Positions 1-6,896 of a DNA stretch of 11,117 nucleotides are shown here, one piece after another. A program made the position numbers and the translations under genes. Within the stretch, counting starts at the first letter, position 1. The number at the start of each line of letters is the position of its first letter. The notes under the pieces were generated by a model, which saw only the letters and a program-made list of their open reading frames with translations, was not told the origin of the DNA and made no database searches. The DNA is from Clostridia bacterium (GTDB lineage Bacteria > Bacillota > Clostridia > Saccharofermentanales > Saccharofermentanaceae), in the NCBI GenBank assembly GCA_017881645.1, contig JADGQQ010000047.1:1-11117 (forward strand). The letters are read 5' to 3'.

Positions 1-66
1 CAGCGGGAGACAGGACATTTTCATCCGTGCGGAATACTGCCGATCACCATCTATCAGGTCCGCTGA
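1..66 (+). CDS. Possible 3' end of an upstream gene (partial)
   Basis: The first reading frame is open from the left edge to a TGA at 64-66 and would encode the last 21 residues of a protein cut off by the window (ending ITIYQVR). Nothing in it is recognisable. A second frame is also open from position 3 and runs into the amidase, so the reading of this edge is uncertain. I include it only because the amidase has a convincing start at 165, which leaves the first 164 bases without another assigned gene. Confidence 0.2.
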   Translation, partial: QRETGHFHPCGILPITIYQVR

Positions 67-164
67 TTGCGATGCAATCCTGCGGAATGTTTATGTCATT
101 TGTGCTTGCAGTCGAATTGTGTGGTATTTTATCTTATATGATCAAATGCCGTGAGGGAAAAAAG

Positions 165-1373
165 ATGAACAGCAGCATGAACGATGCGGGATCGGAACTC
201 GACCCAAAACCGAAAAATCATAACAAAGTCTATTTCCGATTGCTTCTGATCGGGATTCTCGTTTTTGGGATACTTGTATTTGCAAGACTCTCGCTGTATG
301 TTTCCGGTACGAATTTTTGGCTATCACCTGTCGGTTCGCAGAACGCGTTATCCGATGCGGCAAATCCGTCAACGCCGGGCACCCCGGTTTCGGAAGGAAA
401 TCAGCTGGTGACTGTTTTGATGCCGACGCCGGTGACTGTTTTGATGCCGACGCCGGTGGATTCGGTTGTTCCGTTCACACAGCTTTTAACATTTCAGACC
501 GATACCTCTCTGCCGCTGAGCGGGAAGCTCATTTTTCTCGACCCCGGTCATGGTGGCAAGGACCCGGGGTGTTCAATTTCGGCAGGAGGCGTGAAATATC
601 TTGAGGCGCCGATCAATCTGACTGTTGCGAATAGAACAAAAATGGATCTGGAAGCCAAGGGCGCGACGGTCATTATGATGCGCTCGGACGATTCCCGGGT
701 ATCCCTGTACAGACGAATATCCTTAACACATCTCTATTGCATCCAGTATGCGGATCAAATGAGAATTGACACTCTCAGCAACAGAGATAAGGAGCGCATT
801 ATCCGCGAATTGTCGGATACGATTCAAGTCAACACCAATAAAGTCAGCGGCGGCGGTATGGGAATTATGGCAGGCACGGGTGTTGGTCCGGATCTGAATC
901 TCCTCATGAATCTTGAAAAGAAGATGACGGATGTTTTGTACCTGTCCATTCATGTCAATTCCAATGGGTCTTCGTATGTGCACGGTACGCAGGTCTATTA
1001 TGATACGGATGAATCAGTTATCTCGAGTGAGAAACATATGGTGAAAACGATTCCGGAATATCGGAATAACCCGAATTTTCCTTTGCGAAAAGTTTATTAC
1101 GGCAGAAATGGTTCTCGGAATCAATTACTTGCGCAATCGATTTATGATGCTGTCATCAGTTCTGAACCTCAGATGGCAACAAATGCGAAGAGCGTTCTGA
1201 CGGACAATTTTGCAGTGCTTCGCGAACATAATCTGGCGGGCGTCATGGTGGAAGTCGGGTTCATTACGAATAAGAAAGATCGATCATATCTTTCGGACAG
1301 CGCGTATATTGATAAAATTTCACTGGGAATTACGGAGGGCTGTGTCCTTTTCTTCGCGTCAGACAATCCCTGA
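165..1373 (+). CDS. N-acetylmuramoyl-L-alanine amidase (Amidase_3), membrane anchored
   Basis: This 402-residue zinc hydrolase is predicted to cleave the bond between N-acetylmuramic acid and the L-alanine of the stem peptide in peptidoglycan. The order is a short charged cytoplasmic N-terminus, one membrane segment at about residues 22-46, a Thr/Pro-rich linker, then the catalytic domain from about 118. Family landmarks are visible: LDPGHGGKDPG with zinc-ligand His129, Glu147 in YLEAPINL, LSIHVNSN with His263, and VMVEVGFITN with catalytic Glu363. About 65 extra residues (190-257) lie between the RSDDSRVSLYRR segment and the SIHVN motif, where most family members have only a few. The frame is open to the left edge, but ATG 165 is preferred because GAGGGAAAAA precedes it and it places the membrane anchor normally. 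The gene appears to stand alone before a terminator. The family call is firm; its role (division, sporulation or autolysis) cannot be told. Confidence 0.9.
   Translation: MNSSMNDAGSELDPKPKNHNKVYFRLLLIGILVFGILVFARLSLYVSGTNFWLSPVGSQNALSDAANPSTPGTPVSEGNQLVTVLMPTPVTVLMPTPVDSVVPFTQLLTFQTDTSLPLSGKLIFLDPGHGGKDPGCSISAGGVKYLEAPINLTVANRTKMDLEAKGATVIMMRSDDSRVSLYRRISLTHLYCIQYADQMRIDTLSNRDKERIIRELSDTIQVNTNKVSGGGMGIMAGTGVGPDLNLLMNLEKKMTDVLYLSIHVNSNGSSYVHGTQVYYDTDESVISSEKHMVKTIPEYRNNPNFPLRKVYYGRNGSRNQLLAQSIYDAVISSEPQMATNAKSVLTDNFAVLREHNLAGVMVEVGFITNKKDRSYLSDSAYIDKISLGITEGCVLFFASDNP
411..458 (+). repeat. 24-bp perfect tandem repeat, two copies, inside the amidase linker
   Basis: Bases 411-434 are repeated exactly at 435-458. 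The unit is a multiple of three and encodes the octapeptide TVLMPTPV twice in the linker between the membrane anchor and the catalytic domain. Copy number could change by slippage without breaking the frame. Confidence 0.95.
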
Positions 1374-1430
1374 CAGAATCCGGATCAAGACTGGAACGGA
1401 ATCGGTTCCGCCGGTATAACCGGCTTTATA

Positions 1431-1456
1431 CAGACGGGGCTGCTCCGGCTGTTTTT
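1431..1456 (+). terminator. Intrinsic terminator after the amidase
   Basis: Arms CAGACGGGGC (1431-1440) and GCTCCGGCTG (1442-1451) pair with one mismatch and one G-T wobble around a tight loop and are followed by five T residues. A smaller hairpin, GCCGGT-ata-ACCGGC followed by TTTAT, lies just upstream at 1410-1424. Together they end amidase transcription before the next promoter. Confidence 0.65.
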
Positions 1457-1541
1457 CCATTTGCATCAACTTTAAAGACAAATCACAACACGGTGCGAAA
1501 CAAAAAATATGAATAAATTACATTCCAAAGGGGGATGTTGG

Positions 1542-1570
1542 TTGATGAAGTGTTGGTACATAGGTATAAT
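1542..1570 (+). promoter_or_regulatory. Sigma-A-like promoter of the ABC transporter operon
   Basis: TTGATG (1542-1547) and a perfect TATAAT (1565-1570) are separated by 17 bases. Transcription would begin near 1577, giving a leader of about 40 bases. AAGGGGA at about 1604-1610 is the ribosome binding site for the ATG at 1618. The rest of the 1374-1617 gap holds only the terminator hairpins. Confidence 0.75.
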
Positions 1571-1617
1571 TTAGAACAACAACACATTGCTGCCTTTTTC
1601 TGAAAGGGGAACCGGAA

Positions 1618-2532
1618 ATGTCAATTCTCAAAGTTGAACGTCTGACGAAAGACTATGGTCACGGACGAGGCGTCTTTGATATTTCGTTTGAAGTTGCAAA
1701 GGGTGAAGTATTCGGGTTTCTCGGACCGAATGGTGCAGGGAAGACCACGGCGATCCGGCACATCATGGGATTTTCTAAACCTCAGGAGGGCACGACATGG
1801 GTCAACGGTGCAAACAGCTGGACGCAATCACGGCAGATTAAGATGGAACTTGGATATCTGCCCGGTGAAATTGCATTGCCGGATGAATTGACCGGTGTGC
1901 AGTTCATTAAGATGATGGCGGACCTGCGGAAAATCAGCAATATGACAAAAACGGAGTATCTGATCGACAAATTTGAACTTGAACCGAATGGTTCGCTGAA
2001 ATACATGTCACTCGGCATGAAGAGAAAGCTAGCCATTGTAACAGCTTTTATGCACGATCCTGCCGTATTGGTTCTGGATGAGCCGACTTCCGGGCTTGAC
2101 CCGCTGATGCAGGAGCTATTCATCGAGTTTGTTAAGGAAGAGAAAGCTCTCGGGAAAACAATTCTGCTATCCAGTCATATTCTTAGCGAAGTTGACAGTA
2201 CTTGCGACCGGATTGCCATCATTAAAGACGGTAAAATCGTATCCACAATCATAACGAATGATTTGAAACATTCATCAAGCAAAACATATAAGATCGAATT
2301 TAACTCGGACGATCAATATCGCAAATTCACGGCTGGAAATTTTGTCCTGTCAAGTAAGAATGATGCCAAAAGACAGGTGAAAGTACTCGTCGATGATAAA
2401 GATATCAACGCCTTCATTGCCTCTGTTTCAGAATATGACATGAAGTTTTTCTCGGAGATCAAATTCACTCTGCAGGACTATTTTATGCATTTCTATCAGA
2501 ATAATGACAATGGAAAAGGAGATCAGAAATGA
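1618..2532 (+). CDS. ABC transporter ATP-binding protein, first of a tandem pair
   Basis: This 304-residue cytoplasmic ATPase would power an ABC-2 type transporter. It has Walker A GPNGAGKTT (36-44), a degenerate signature SLGMK (131-135), Walker B VLVLDEP with the catalytic Glu (150-156) and switch His187 in LLSSHILSE, so it should hydrolyse ATP. After the ATPase core (to about 215) comes a C-terminal region with KTYKIEF and YDMKFFSEIKFTLQDYF, which reappears almost unchanged in the next gene. The stop overlaps the next start by four bases (ATGA), indicating translational coupling. The pair with the following ATPase and permease suggests one transporter. The substrate is unknown. The family resembles exporters of the DrrA/CcmA/NatA type, but the sequence does not decide between drug, peptide or lipid. 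Confidence 0.9.
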   Translation: MSILKVERLTKDYGHGRGVFDISFEVAKGEVFGFLGPNGAGKTTAIRHIMGFSKPQEGTTWVNGANSWTQSRQIKMELGYLPGEIALPDELTGVQFIKMMADLRKISNMTKTEYLIDKFELEPNGSLKYMSLGMKRKLAIVTAFMHDPAVLVLDEPTSGLDPLMQELFIEFVKEEKALGKTILLSSHILSEVDSTCDRIAIIKDGKIVSTIITNDLKHSSSKTYKIEFNSDDQYRKFTAGNFVLSSKNDAKRQVKVLVDDKDINAFIASVSEYDMKFFSEIKFTLQDYFMHFYQNNDNGKGDQK

Positions 2533-3446
2533 AGACGGTCATACGGGTGGATCATTTTTTAAAGGATTACGGAAACGGCAGGGGCGTTTTTGATGCTTCT
2601 TTCGAAGTGATGCAGGGGGAGACTTTCGGATTTGTCGGAATCAATGGAGCCGGGAAAACAACCACTTTGCGCAGCATCATGGGATTTATTCGGCCGGACG
2701 GCGGAAGCGCATCCGTCAACGGGCTTGACTGTTGGAGAGACTCGGCAAAAATCAAGAAGACAGTCGGCTATATTCCCGGTGAAATCGCTTTCCCGGACTC
2801 GCCGACGGGGACCGCTTTTCTGAAACGGCAGGCGGACTTGATGAGATTAACGGATATGTCATATGCCGAACATATGATCAGCATGCTACAGTTGGACCCG
2901 ACTGCGAATCTGAAACGCATGTCAAAAGGCATGAAACAGAAGACTGCAATCGTTGCAGCACTCATGTGTGATCCGGATATTCTCATTCTTGACGAGCCGA
3001 CAACCGGTCTGGATCCTCTGATGCGAGCTTCTTTTGTGGAACTTCTCGAAGAGGAGAAGAAAAAGGGAAAGACCATCCTGATGTCCAGCCATATGTTCGA
3101 CGAGGTTGAAGATACATGCGACCGCGTTGCCCTGATAAAGGACGGACGGATCAGTTCCATCGTCTCCGTGGAAGAAATCAAGCACCATAAGGATAAGACC
3201 TACAAGATTGAATTTCACACGAAAGAGTCATATGAGAGTTTTATTACGTCTAAGATTGAGTTGGAACGCCTGAAACCGGAACTCCATCAGGTAATTGTGA
3301 AAGTATGCGATGGGGACATCAATTCGTTTTTTAAACTGCTCAAAAACTATGACGTCAAATTCTTGTCTGAAATAAAACATACATTGGATAACTACTTTAA
3401 GAAGCAATACAAAGGAGAGAGTGATGATGAATCTTCCATTATTTAA
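2529..3446 (+). CDS. ABC transporter ATP-binding protein, second of a tandem pair
   Basis: This 305-residue protein is a clear paralogue of the preceding gene. Both share KDYG-GRGVFD near the N-terminus, the IMGF and PGEIA segments, and the C-terminal KTYKIEF and SEIKHTL motifs. Walker A is GINGAGKTT (37-45), the signature is SKGMK (132-136), Walker B is ILILDEP (151-157) and the switch His is 188. No catalytic residue is missing, so neither copy looks like a decayed duplicate. It starts inside the stop of the first ATPase, with AAAAGGAGATC as ribosome binding site, and its last codons overlap the start of the permease. The arrangement suggests a heterodimer of ATPases serving one membrane protein, although two alternative homodimers are possible. 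Confidence 0.9.
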   Translation: MKTVIRVDHFLKDYGNGRGVFDASFEVMQGETFGFVGINGAGKTTTLRSIMGFIRPDGGSASVNGLDCWRDSAKIKKTVGYIPGEIAFPDSPTGTAFLKRQADLMRLTDMSYAEHMISMLQLDPTANLKRMSKGMKQKTAIVAALMCDPDILILDEPTTGLDPLMRASFVELLEEEKKKGKTILMSSHMFDEVEDTCDRVALIKDGRISSIVSVEEIKHHKDKTYKIEFHTKESYESFITSKIELERLKPELHQVIVKVCDGDINSFFKLLKNYDVKFLSEIKHTLDNYFKKQYKGESDDESSII

Positions 3447-4236
3447 ACAGGCCATTAAATCAAATTGGTTGCTTCTGGTCATTTTTACAGCCGTACCGTG
3501 TGTTTTTCTGGCGGTTATGATTGCCGTGTTCACTACGGATACGCTCGTTGCAATGCAAGCCATGCTGAACTCGGGGAAACTGCCCGCCAACCTGACTCAA
3601 ATGATGGGCAATCGTCTGGATTTGAATAATCTTACCTTGACCGGCATTCTTGCGGCACAGTATTTTCAAATGATGGCGGTCATATTTCCGATGATTTACT
3701 GCATTATTGTCGGGAATAAGCTGATTGCGTCTCAAGTGGATCGAGGTAGTATGGCGTATGTTCTTTCCGCTCCGATTGAAAGAAATTCGGTAACGGTAAC
3801 ACAGGCTATGTACTTAATATCTTCTCTGGTGGTTATGTTCGGGTCGATTGGTCTGGTAGGGGTCGCCGCAGGGCAGATATTGCAGCCGGATCAGTTGGAC
3901 TTCCGCCAGTTCCTCATGATGGATGCCAGCGATTTTCTTCTGGCCTTTGCCATCGGCGGCATTACCTTCTGTTTTTCGTGCATATTCAATTTATCCAAAC
4001 ACTCCATTGCATTAGGAGCAGGATTTCCACTTGCTTTTTTCGTAATCACATTGCTGTCCCAATCGGATGACAGTCTCAAAAATCTCAAATACCTGTCACT
4101 GATTACTTTCTCGGACACACATTTGATTATCAGAAACGGCAACTCTCTTCCGAATTTTATAGCGATGTTCGCCATCGGAGTTGCCCTCTATGCAATCGGC
4201 ATTCTTGTATTCAGGCGAAAAGATCTGCCATTATAA
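3424..4236 (+). CDS. ABC-2 type transporter permease
   Basis: This is an integral membrane protein of 270 residues with about six hydrophobic segments: near the N-terminus after NWLLLVIFTAVP, near MMAVIFPMIYCIIVG, around LISSLVVMFGSIGLVG, LLAFAIGGITFCFSC, FPLAFFVITLL and a final FIAMFAIGVALYAIGILVF followed by RRKDLPL. The stretch DRGSMAYVLSAPIERNSV between early segments is typical of ABC-2 permeases. It overlaps the upstream ATPase by 23 bases. AAAGGAGAG at 3411-3419 can serve a GTG at 3421 or the ATGs at 3424 and 3427; I choose 3424 on spacing, without certainty. As the only permease for two ATPases it probably dimerises. The substrate is not evident. Confidence 0.85.
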   Translation: MMNLPLFKQAIKSNWLLLVIFTAVPCVFLAVMIAVFTTDTLVAMQAMLNSGKLPANLTQMMGNRLDLNNLTLTGILAAQYFQMMAVIFPMIYCIIVGNKLIASQVDRGSMAYVLSAPIERNSVTVTQAMYLISSLVVMFGSIGLVGVAAGQILQPDQLDFRQFLMMDASDFLLAFAIGGITFCFSCIFNLSKHSIALGAGFPLAFFVITLLSQSDDSLKNLKYLSLITFSDTHLIIRNGNSLPNFIAMFAIGVALYAIGILVFRRKDLPL

Positions 4237-4257
4237 GGTCAAGCAAGGAGACGGATC

Positions 4258-4689
4258 ATGATTGACTCATACAAAAGATATACGCACAAAGCACAGTATT
4301 ACGAAACGGATCAGATGGGAATTATCCATCACTCCAACTATATCCGCTGGTTTGAAGAGTCGAGAATCGATCTGCTTGAACAGATTGGTTTCGGTTACAA
4401 AAAGATGGAAGAAGTCGGGATAAGCAGCCCTGTACTCGAAGTGAAATGCGAATTTAAATCGATGGTTCGATTCTGGGATACAGTGTATATTATTCCGCGC
4501 ATCGAATTATTTACCGGGGTGAAACTAACGATTTCCTACAAAGTTATGGATGCAGTCAGCGGCGAACTTCGGGCGGTGGGGGAAACCAGGCATTGCTTCC
4601 TGGATACGCGAGGTGTTCCGGTATCGCTCAAGAAGAAAAACGAAGAAATTTACTCCATCATTCAAGCCTGTATCGGTGTGGACTTGTAG
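4258..4689 (+). CDS. Acyl-CoA thioesterase, 4HBT/YbgC-like hotdog fold
   Basis: This 143-residue soluble enzyme is predicted to hydrolyse acyl-CoA thioesters. Residues 14-37 carry the 4-hydroxybenzoyl-CoA thioesterase family signature: YYETDQMGIIHHSNY followed by IRWFEESR, with Asp18 in the position of the catalytic Asp of the family and His25 matching the YHANY histidine of YbgC. The length fits one hotdog domain. AAGGAG at 4245-4250 sits before ATG 4258, and only 21 bases separate it from the permease stop, so it is very likely in the ABC operon. That linkage could mean the transporter handles a lipid or acylated compound, or it may be coincidental. Chain-length preference cannot be read from the sequence. 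Confidence 0.85.
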   Translation: MIDSYKRYTHKAQYYETDQMGIIHHSNYIRWFEESRIDLLEQIGFGYKKMEEVGISSPVLEVKCEFKSMVRFWDTVYIIPRIELFTGVKLTISYKVMDAVSGELRAVGETRHCFLDTRGVPVSLKKKNEEIYSIIQACIGVDL

Positions 4690-4719
4690 TTCACATCAGC
4701 AGATTTTTGAATATGTTTA

Positions 4720-4728
4720 TGCTATAAT
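4720..4728 (+). promoter_or_regulatory. Extended -10 promoter of the zinc-ribbon gene
   Basis: TGCTATAAT is a perfect -10 hexamer (4723-4728) with the extended TGn element. No good -35 hexamer lies 16-18 bases upstream, which is usual for extended -10 promoters. Transcription would start near 4735, followed by AAGGAGG at 4760-4766 before ATG 4775. Confidence 0.65.
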
Positions 4729-4774
4729 TACCACAACAATACATTTGTTTTATATTCGTAAGGAGGTAATCAGA

Positions 4775-5518
4775 ATGATTTGTCCCAAATGTTCCACAGA
4801 ACTTCTGGAGGACTATACTTTTTGCCCACAGTGCGGCAGCAGAATGCCGGTTGCAGGGGAACAGACAGCTGTAGAATCTTCCGTACCGCAGAATTCAGAA
4901 TTCGAAATTCCGGCGGTGCCCGTTGAGACACAGGAATCAAGTACTGTTGAGATACCGTCGGCCTATATTGTACAGCCTGCCGGACCGGTTATTGAAACAA
5001 CAGCGGAATCACCGTCGTTTGCGGCTCCGGCTGCATACGTGTCGGATTCCATGGAATCTCCCGTTATCAGCGAACCGGCGCCCCCTGTTTTTGTTGCTCC
5101 GGCTGTAGCCTATGCAACTGCCGAGGTGTTTACTCCCCCTTCTGCCGCAGTCGTTCCGACAGCGCCGGCAACGGCGGCACCTGCATCTGTGTCTGTTCCT
5201 CCCGTTAAGACGGAGCCTGTGATCCCGAAAGAATACAAGCCTTTGACGACCGTAGGTTCGTTCTTCTTTTTGCTTCTGGCCTGCATTCCTGTCATCGGCT
5301 GTGTTGCTCTTCTTATCTTTGCATTTGCAGGAAAGAACAAGAGCCGGAAGAACCTTTCAAGAGCGATTCTGATTTATTGCCTTATTGGAATATTACTCGG
5401 GTGCCTCTCATTTGCGTATATGTACTTTTTCCAGAATGCCATTCTTACGAGTTTCTTTGACCCGAATAGCTGGTCGGCGACCCAGAATTTTATTACGGAT
5501 ACATTCATAAATTATTAA
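4775..5518 (+). CDS. Zinc-ribbon membrane protein with Pro/Ala-rich linker
   Basis: The protein has 247 residues. A zinc ribbon opens it: MICPKCSTELLEDYTFCPQC with Cys3, Cys6, Cys17 and Cys20 as two CxxC knuckles. Residues about 25-150 are low complexity, rich in Pro, Ala, Val and Ser and very poor in Lys and Arg, so probably disordered. Two hydrophobic segments follow (about 158-186 and 196-219) separated by the basic loop GKNKSRKNLSR, then a short polar tail. The frame is open well upstream (from 4550, inside the thioesterase), but the strong AAGGAGG and promoter fix the start at ATG 4775. The positive loop between the membrane segments suggests that both termini lie outside, if the positive-inside rule holds, which would be odd for a zinc ribbon. 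Proteins of this architecture are common in Firmicutes and mostly uncharacterised; I assign no function. Confidence 0.8.
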   Translation: MICPKCSTELLEDYTFCPQCGSRMPVAGEQTAVESSVPQNSEFEIPAVPVETQESSTVEIPSAYIVQPAGPVIETTAESPSFAAPAAYVSDSMESPVISEPAPPVFVAPAVAYATAEVFTPPSAAVVPTAPATAAPASVSVPPVKTEPVIPKEYKPLTTVGSFFFLLLACIPVIGCVALLIFAFAGKNKSRKNLSRAILIYCLIGILLGCLSFAYMYFFQNAILTSFFDPNSWSATQNFITDTFINY

Positions 5519-5530
5519 TCTGTCGCGAAT

Positions 5531-5547
5531 TGGCAAGCATTTTGCCA
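5531..5547. repeat. Inverted repeat TGGCAA-n5-TTGCCA
   Basis: Perfect six-base arms at 5531-5536 and 5542-5547 flank GCATT. The right arm coincides with a possible -35 hexamer (TTGCCA) for the yhbD-like gene. No T-run follows, so it resembles an operator more than a terminator. Confidence 0.5.
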
Positions 5548-5570
5548 TATAGACGTACGGAGCCTGTAAC
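5542..5570 (+). promoter_or_regulatory. Candidate promoter of the yhbD-like / arsR-like pair, with palindrome over the -10
   Basis: TTGCCA (5542-5547), 17 bases, then TGTAAC (5565-5570) is the best promoter reading. The -10 overlaps the palindrome GTAACA-A-TGTTAC (5566-5578). An alternative -10 is TACAAT at 5581-5586, without a clear -35. Either choice puts the hairpin at 5588-5627 in or at the start of the transcript. Confidence 0.4.
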
Positions 5571-5587
5571 AATGTTACGGTACAATC

Positions 5588-5627
5588 AAGCTGTAGTGCG
5601 TGGAATCCACCCGAACTGCAGCTTTTT
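5588..5627 (+). terminator. Terminator-like hairpin in the leader of the yhbD-like gene
   Basis: Arms AAGCTGTAGT (5588-5597) and ACTGCAGCTT (5615-5624) pair over ten bases with one G-T wobble. The loop contains a second small hairpin, GTGG-aat-CCAC (5600-5610). The T-run is five bases long (5623-5627). It is either the terminator of the zinc-ribbon gene 70 bases upstream or an attenuator, because only 20 bases then remain before ATG 5648 and they hold no promoter. Confidence 0.6.
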
Positions 5628-5647
5628 GTATACGTAAGGAGTGTCAC

Positions 5648-6277
5648 ATGGCGGAAGAAGAACTGATTTCAAAAAGAGAATTGCTTCGGGCGGCGCGTAT
5701 CTCATACGGCACGTTATATAGATGGAAAAGAATGAGTCTTATCCCGGAATCCTGGTTTATTCACAAAGCGACACACACGGGCCAGGAGACTTTTTTCCCG
5801 AAAAACCGCATGCTGACGCGTGTCGGCAGAATTCAGGAACTGAAGGGCGAGCTTTCCGCTGAACAGCTGAAAGAGATATTTTCGTCCAATGTCAAGAGTT
5901 TCCGGATTCCGCTGGCTGATTTTCAGAGCTTGCAGCTCGTGTCCAAGCTTTCGATTACGGCTTTCACCTCCGTATTCCCTTTAAAGAAGGAACTGGTTTT
6001 TGATGATGTATTTGCTGTATATGTTGTAGATCACCTCATGAGGCTGTCGGGCATATATCTCGAAGACGCGAAGCAGGTGATCCGGATGCTTGACCGATAT
6101 CTCAGCACCCGGAAAAGCAAGGAATTTCAACTCGTTCTTCTTCGTAAAATGGGCATCCCCTTTACCGTTCTTGTAAAAGGCGGCGAAGAAATATTGATAG
6201 AAGAAAATACGGAAATTGTCGCCTGTGCCAATCTTGCAGAATTTGAAGAGGCCCTGAAAGATCAGCTCATCGCATAA
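5648..6277 (+). CDS. YhbD-like protein (DUF4004), MerR-like N-terminal helix-turn-helix
   Basis: The 209-residue product begins like the YhbD family of Bacillus and clostridia: EELISKRELLRAARISYGTL, then YRWKRMSLIPESWF (residues 20-37) and the hallmark TGQETFFP (44-51). The N-terminal part has the look of a MerR-type winged helix and would bind DNA or a partner. The remaining 150 residues have no recognisable enzyme motif. Start ATG 5648 has TAAGGAG (5634-5640) in front; an in-frame ATG at 5600 lies inside the leader hairpin and has no ribosome binding site. The next gene follows after 23 bases, so the two are probably cotranscribed. In Bacillus the family sits beside bactofilin genes, but none is seen here. 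The molecular role is unknown. Confidence 0.75.
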   Translation: MAEEELISKRELLRAARISYGTLYRWKRMSLIPESWFIHKATHTGQETFFPKNRMLTRVGRIQELKGELSAEQLKEIFSSNVKSFRIPLADFQSLQLVSKLSITAFTSVFPLKKELVFDDVFAVYVVDHLMRLSGIYLEDAKQVIRMLDRYLSTRKSKEFQLVLLRKMGIPFTVLVKGGEEILIEENTEIVACANLAEFEEALKDQLIA

Positions 6278-6300
6278 AATGCGGAAAAGGAGAAAACGTT

Positions 6301-6867
6301 ATGAATGACAGGAAGGGGAAGAAATCCAAAGAACACTCAGCCGACAGACTTTACAAGGTTATTCATGTCCTCACGGATGTGAATCGAATGCAAATACTTC
6401 GACTGCTCGCAGACCGGGGGGAACTATGTGCAAGAGATATTCTTTCACATTTTCCTATTACGCAGCCCACGCTTTCCCATCATATGAATGTCCTTCTTGA
6501 AAATCAGCTGATTGAAGCACGGAAAAGCGGCCGATGGGTTTTTTACCGGCTTTCCGGAACCGGATTGCAGGGCGTTATTGATTTTTTTGAATCATTGAAA
6601 AATACGGTTCCTGCATCGACAGCGGGTCATCAGATACCGGATGCGAAGACACCGGACAAAAAACGTCCCGTAACGAAAGTGATTCGAAAACCAGCACAGA
6701 AGGCAGCCGTTTCCGAAAAATCCGCTGAGCCTGAAAATGCTCCTGAAGCCGAAGCATCGGATGTATCAGCCACGTACAATGAAGCGAAAAAAGAGAAGAA
6801 GAAAGACAAGAATAAAGATAAGTCCGGGAAGAAAGACAAAAAGAAAAAAAAGAACAAAAGAAAGTGA
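6301..6867 (+). CDS. ArsR-family transcriptional regulator with lysine-rich C-terminal tail
   Basis: Residues 14-100 form an ArsR-type winged helix: DRLYKVIHVLTDVNRMQILR, then LCARDILSHFPITQPTLSHH as the helix-turn-helix and ARKSGRWVFYRL as the wing. The usual ArsR metal motif ELCVCDL is replaced by ELCARDI, keeping one Cys (Cys43), so this is not a classical arsenic sensor. From about 102 the protein leaves the family: a Pro/Ala/Glu linker and then 26 residues (163-188) of which 17 are Lys. Family members normally end near residue 100-120. AAAAGGAGA precedes ATG 6301, and the gene lies 23 bases after the YhbD-like gene. The tail could bind nucleic acid or another polyanion; that is inference. 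The effector and targets are unknown. Confidence 0.8.
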   Translation: MNDRKGKKSKEHSADRLYKVIHVLTDVNRMQILRLLADRGELCARDILSHFPITQPTLSHHMNVLLENQLIEARKSGRWVFYRLSGTGLQGVIDFFESLKNTVPASTAGHQIPDAKTPDKKRPVTKVIRKPAQKAAVSEKSAEPENAPEAEASDVSATYNEAKKEKKKDKNKDKSGKKDKKKKKNKRK

Positions 6868-6896
6868 CATGAATGTCCGGAAACAACCGTTATGAT

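Noticed and set aside
27..164. N-terminal extension of the amidase from an ATG-like start at 27
   Set aside because: The frame is open to the edge, but ATG 165 has a ribosome binding site and gives the usual short cytoplasmic tail before the membrane anchor. The extension would add a second hydrophobic stretch that family members lack.
2529..3446. Second ATPase as a decayed duplicate
   Set aside because: Walker A, signature, Walker B and switch His are all intact and the frame is unbroken.
4550..4774. Extension of the zinc-ribbon protein upstream into the thioesterase gene
   Set aside because: It overlaps a well supported gene and its own promoter, and the strong AAGGAGG belongs to ATG 4775.
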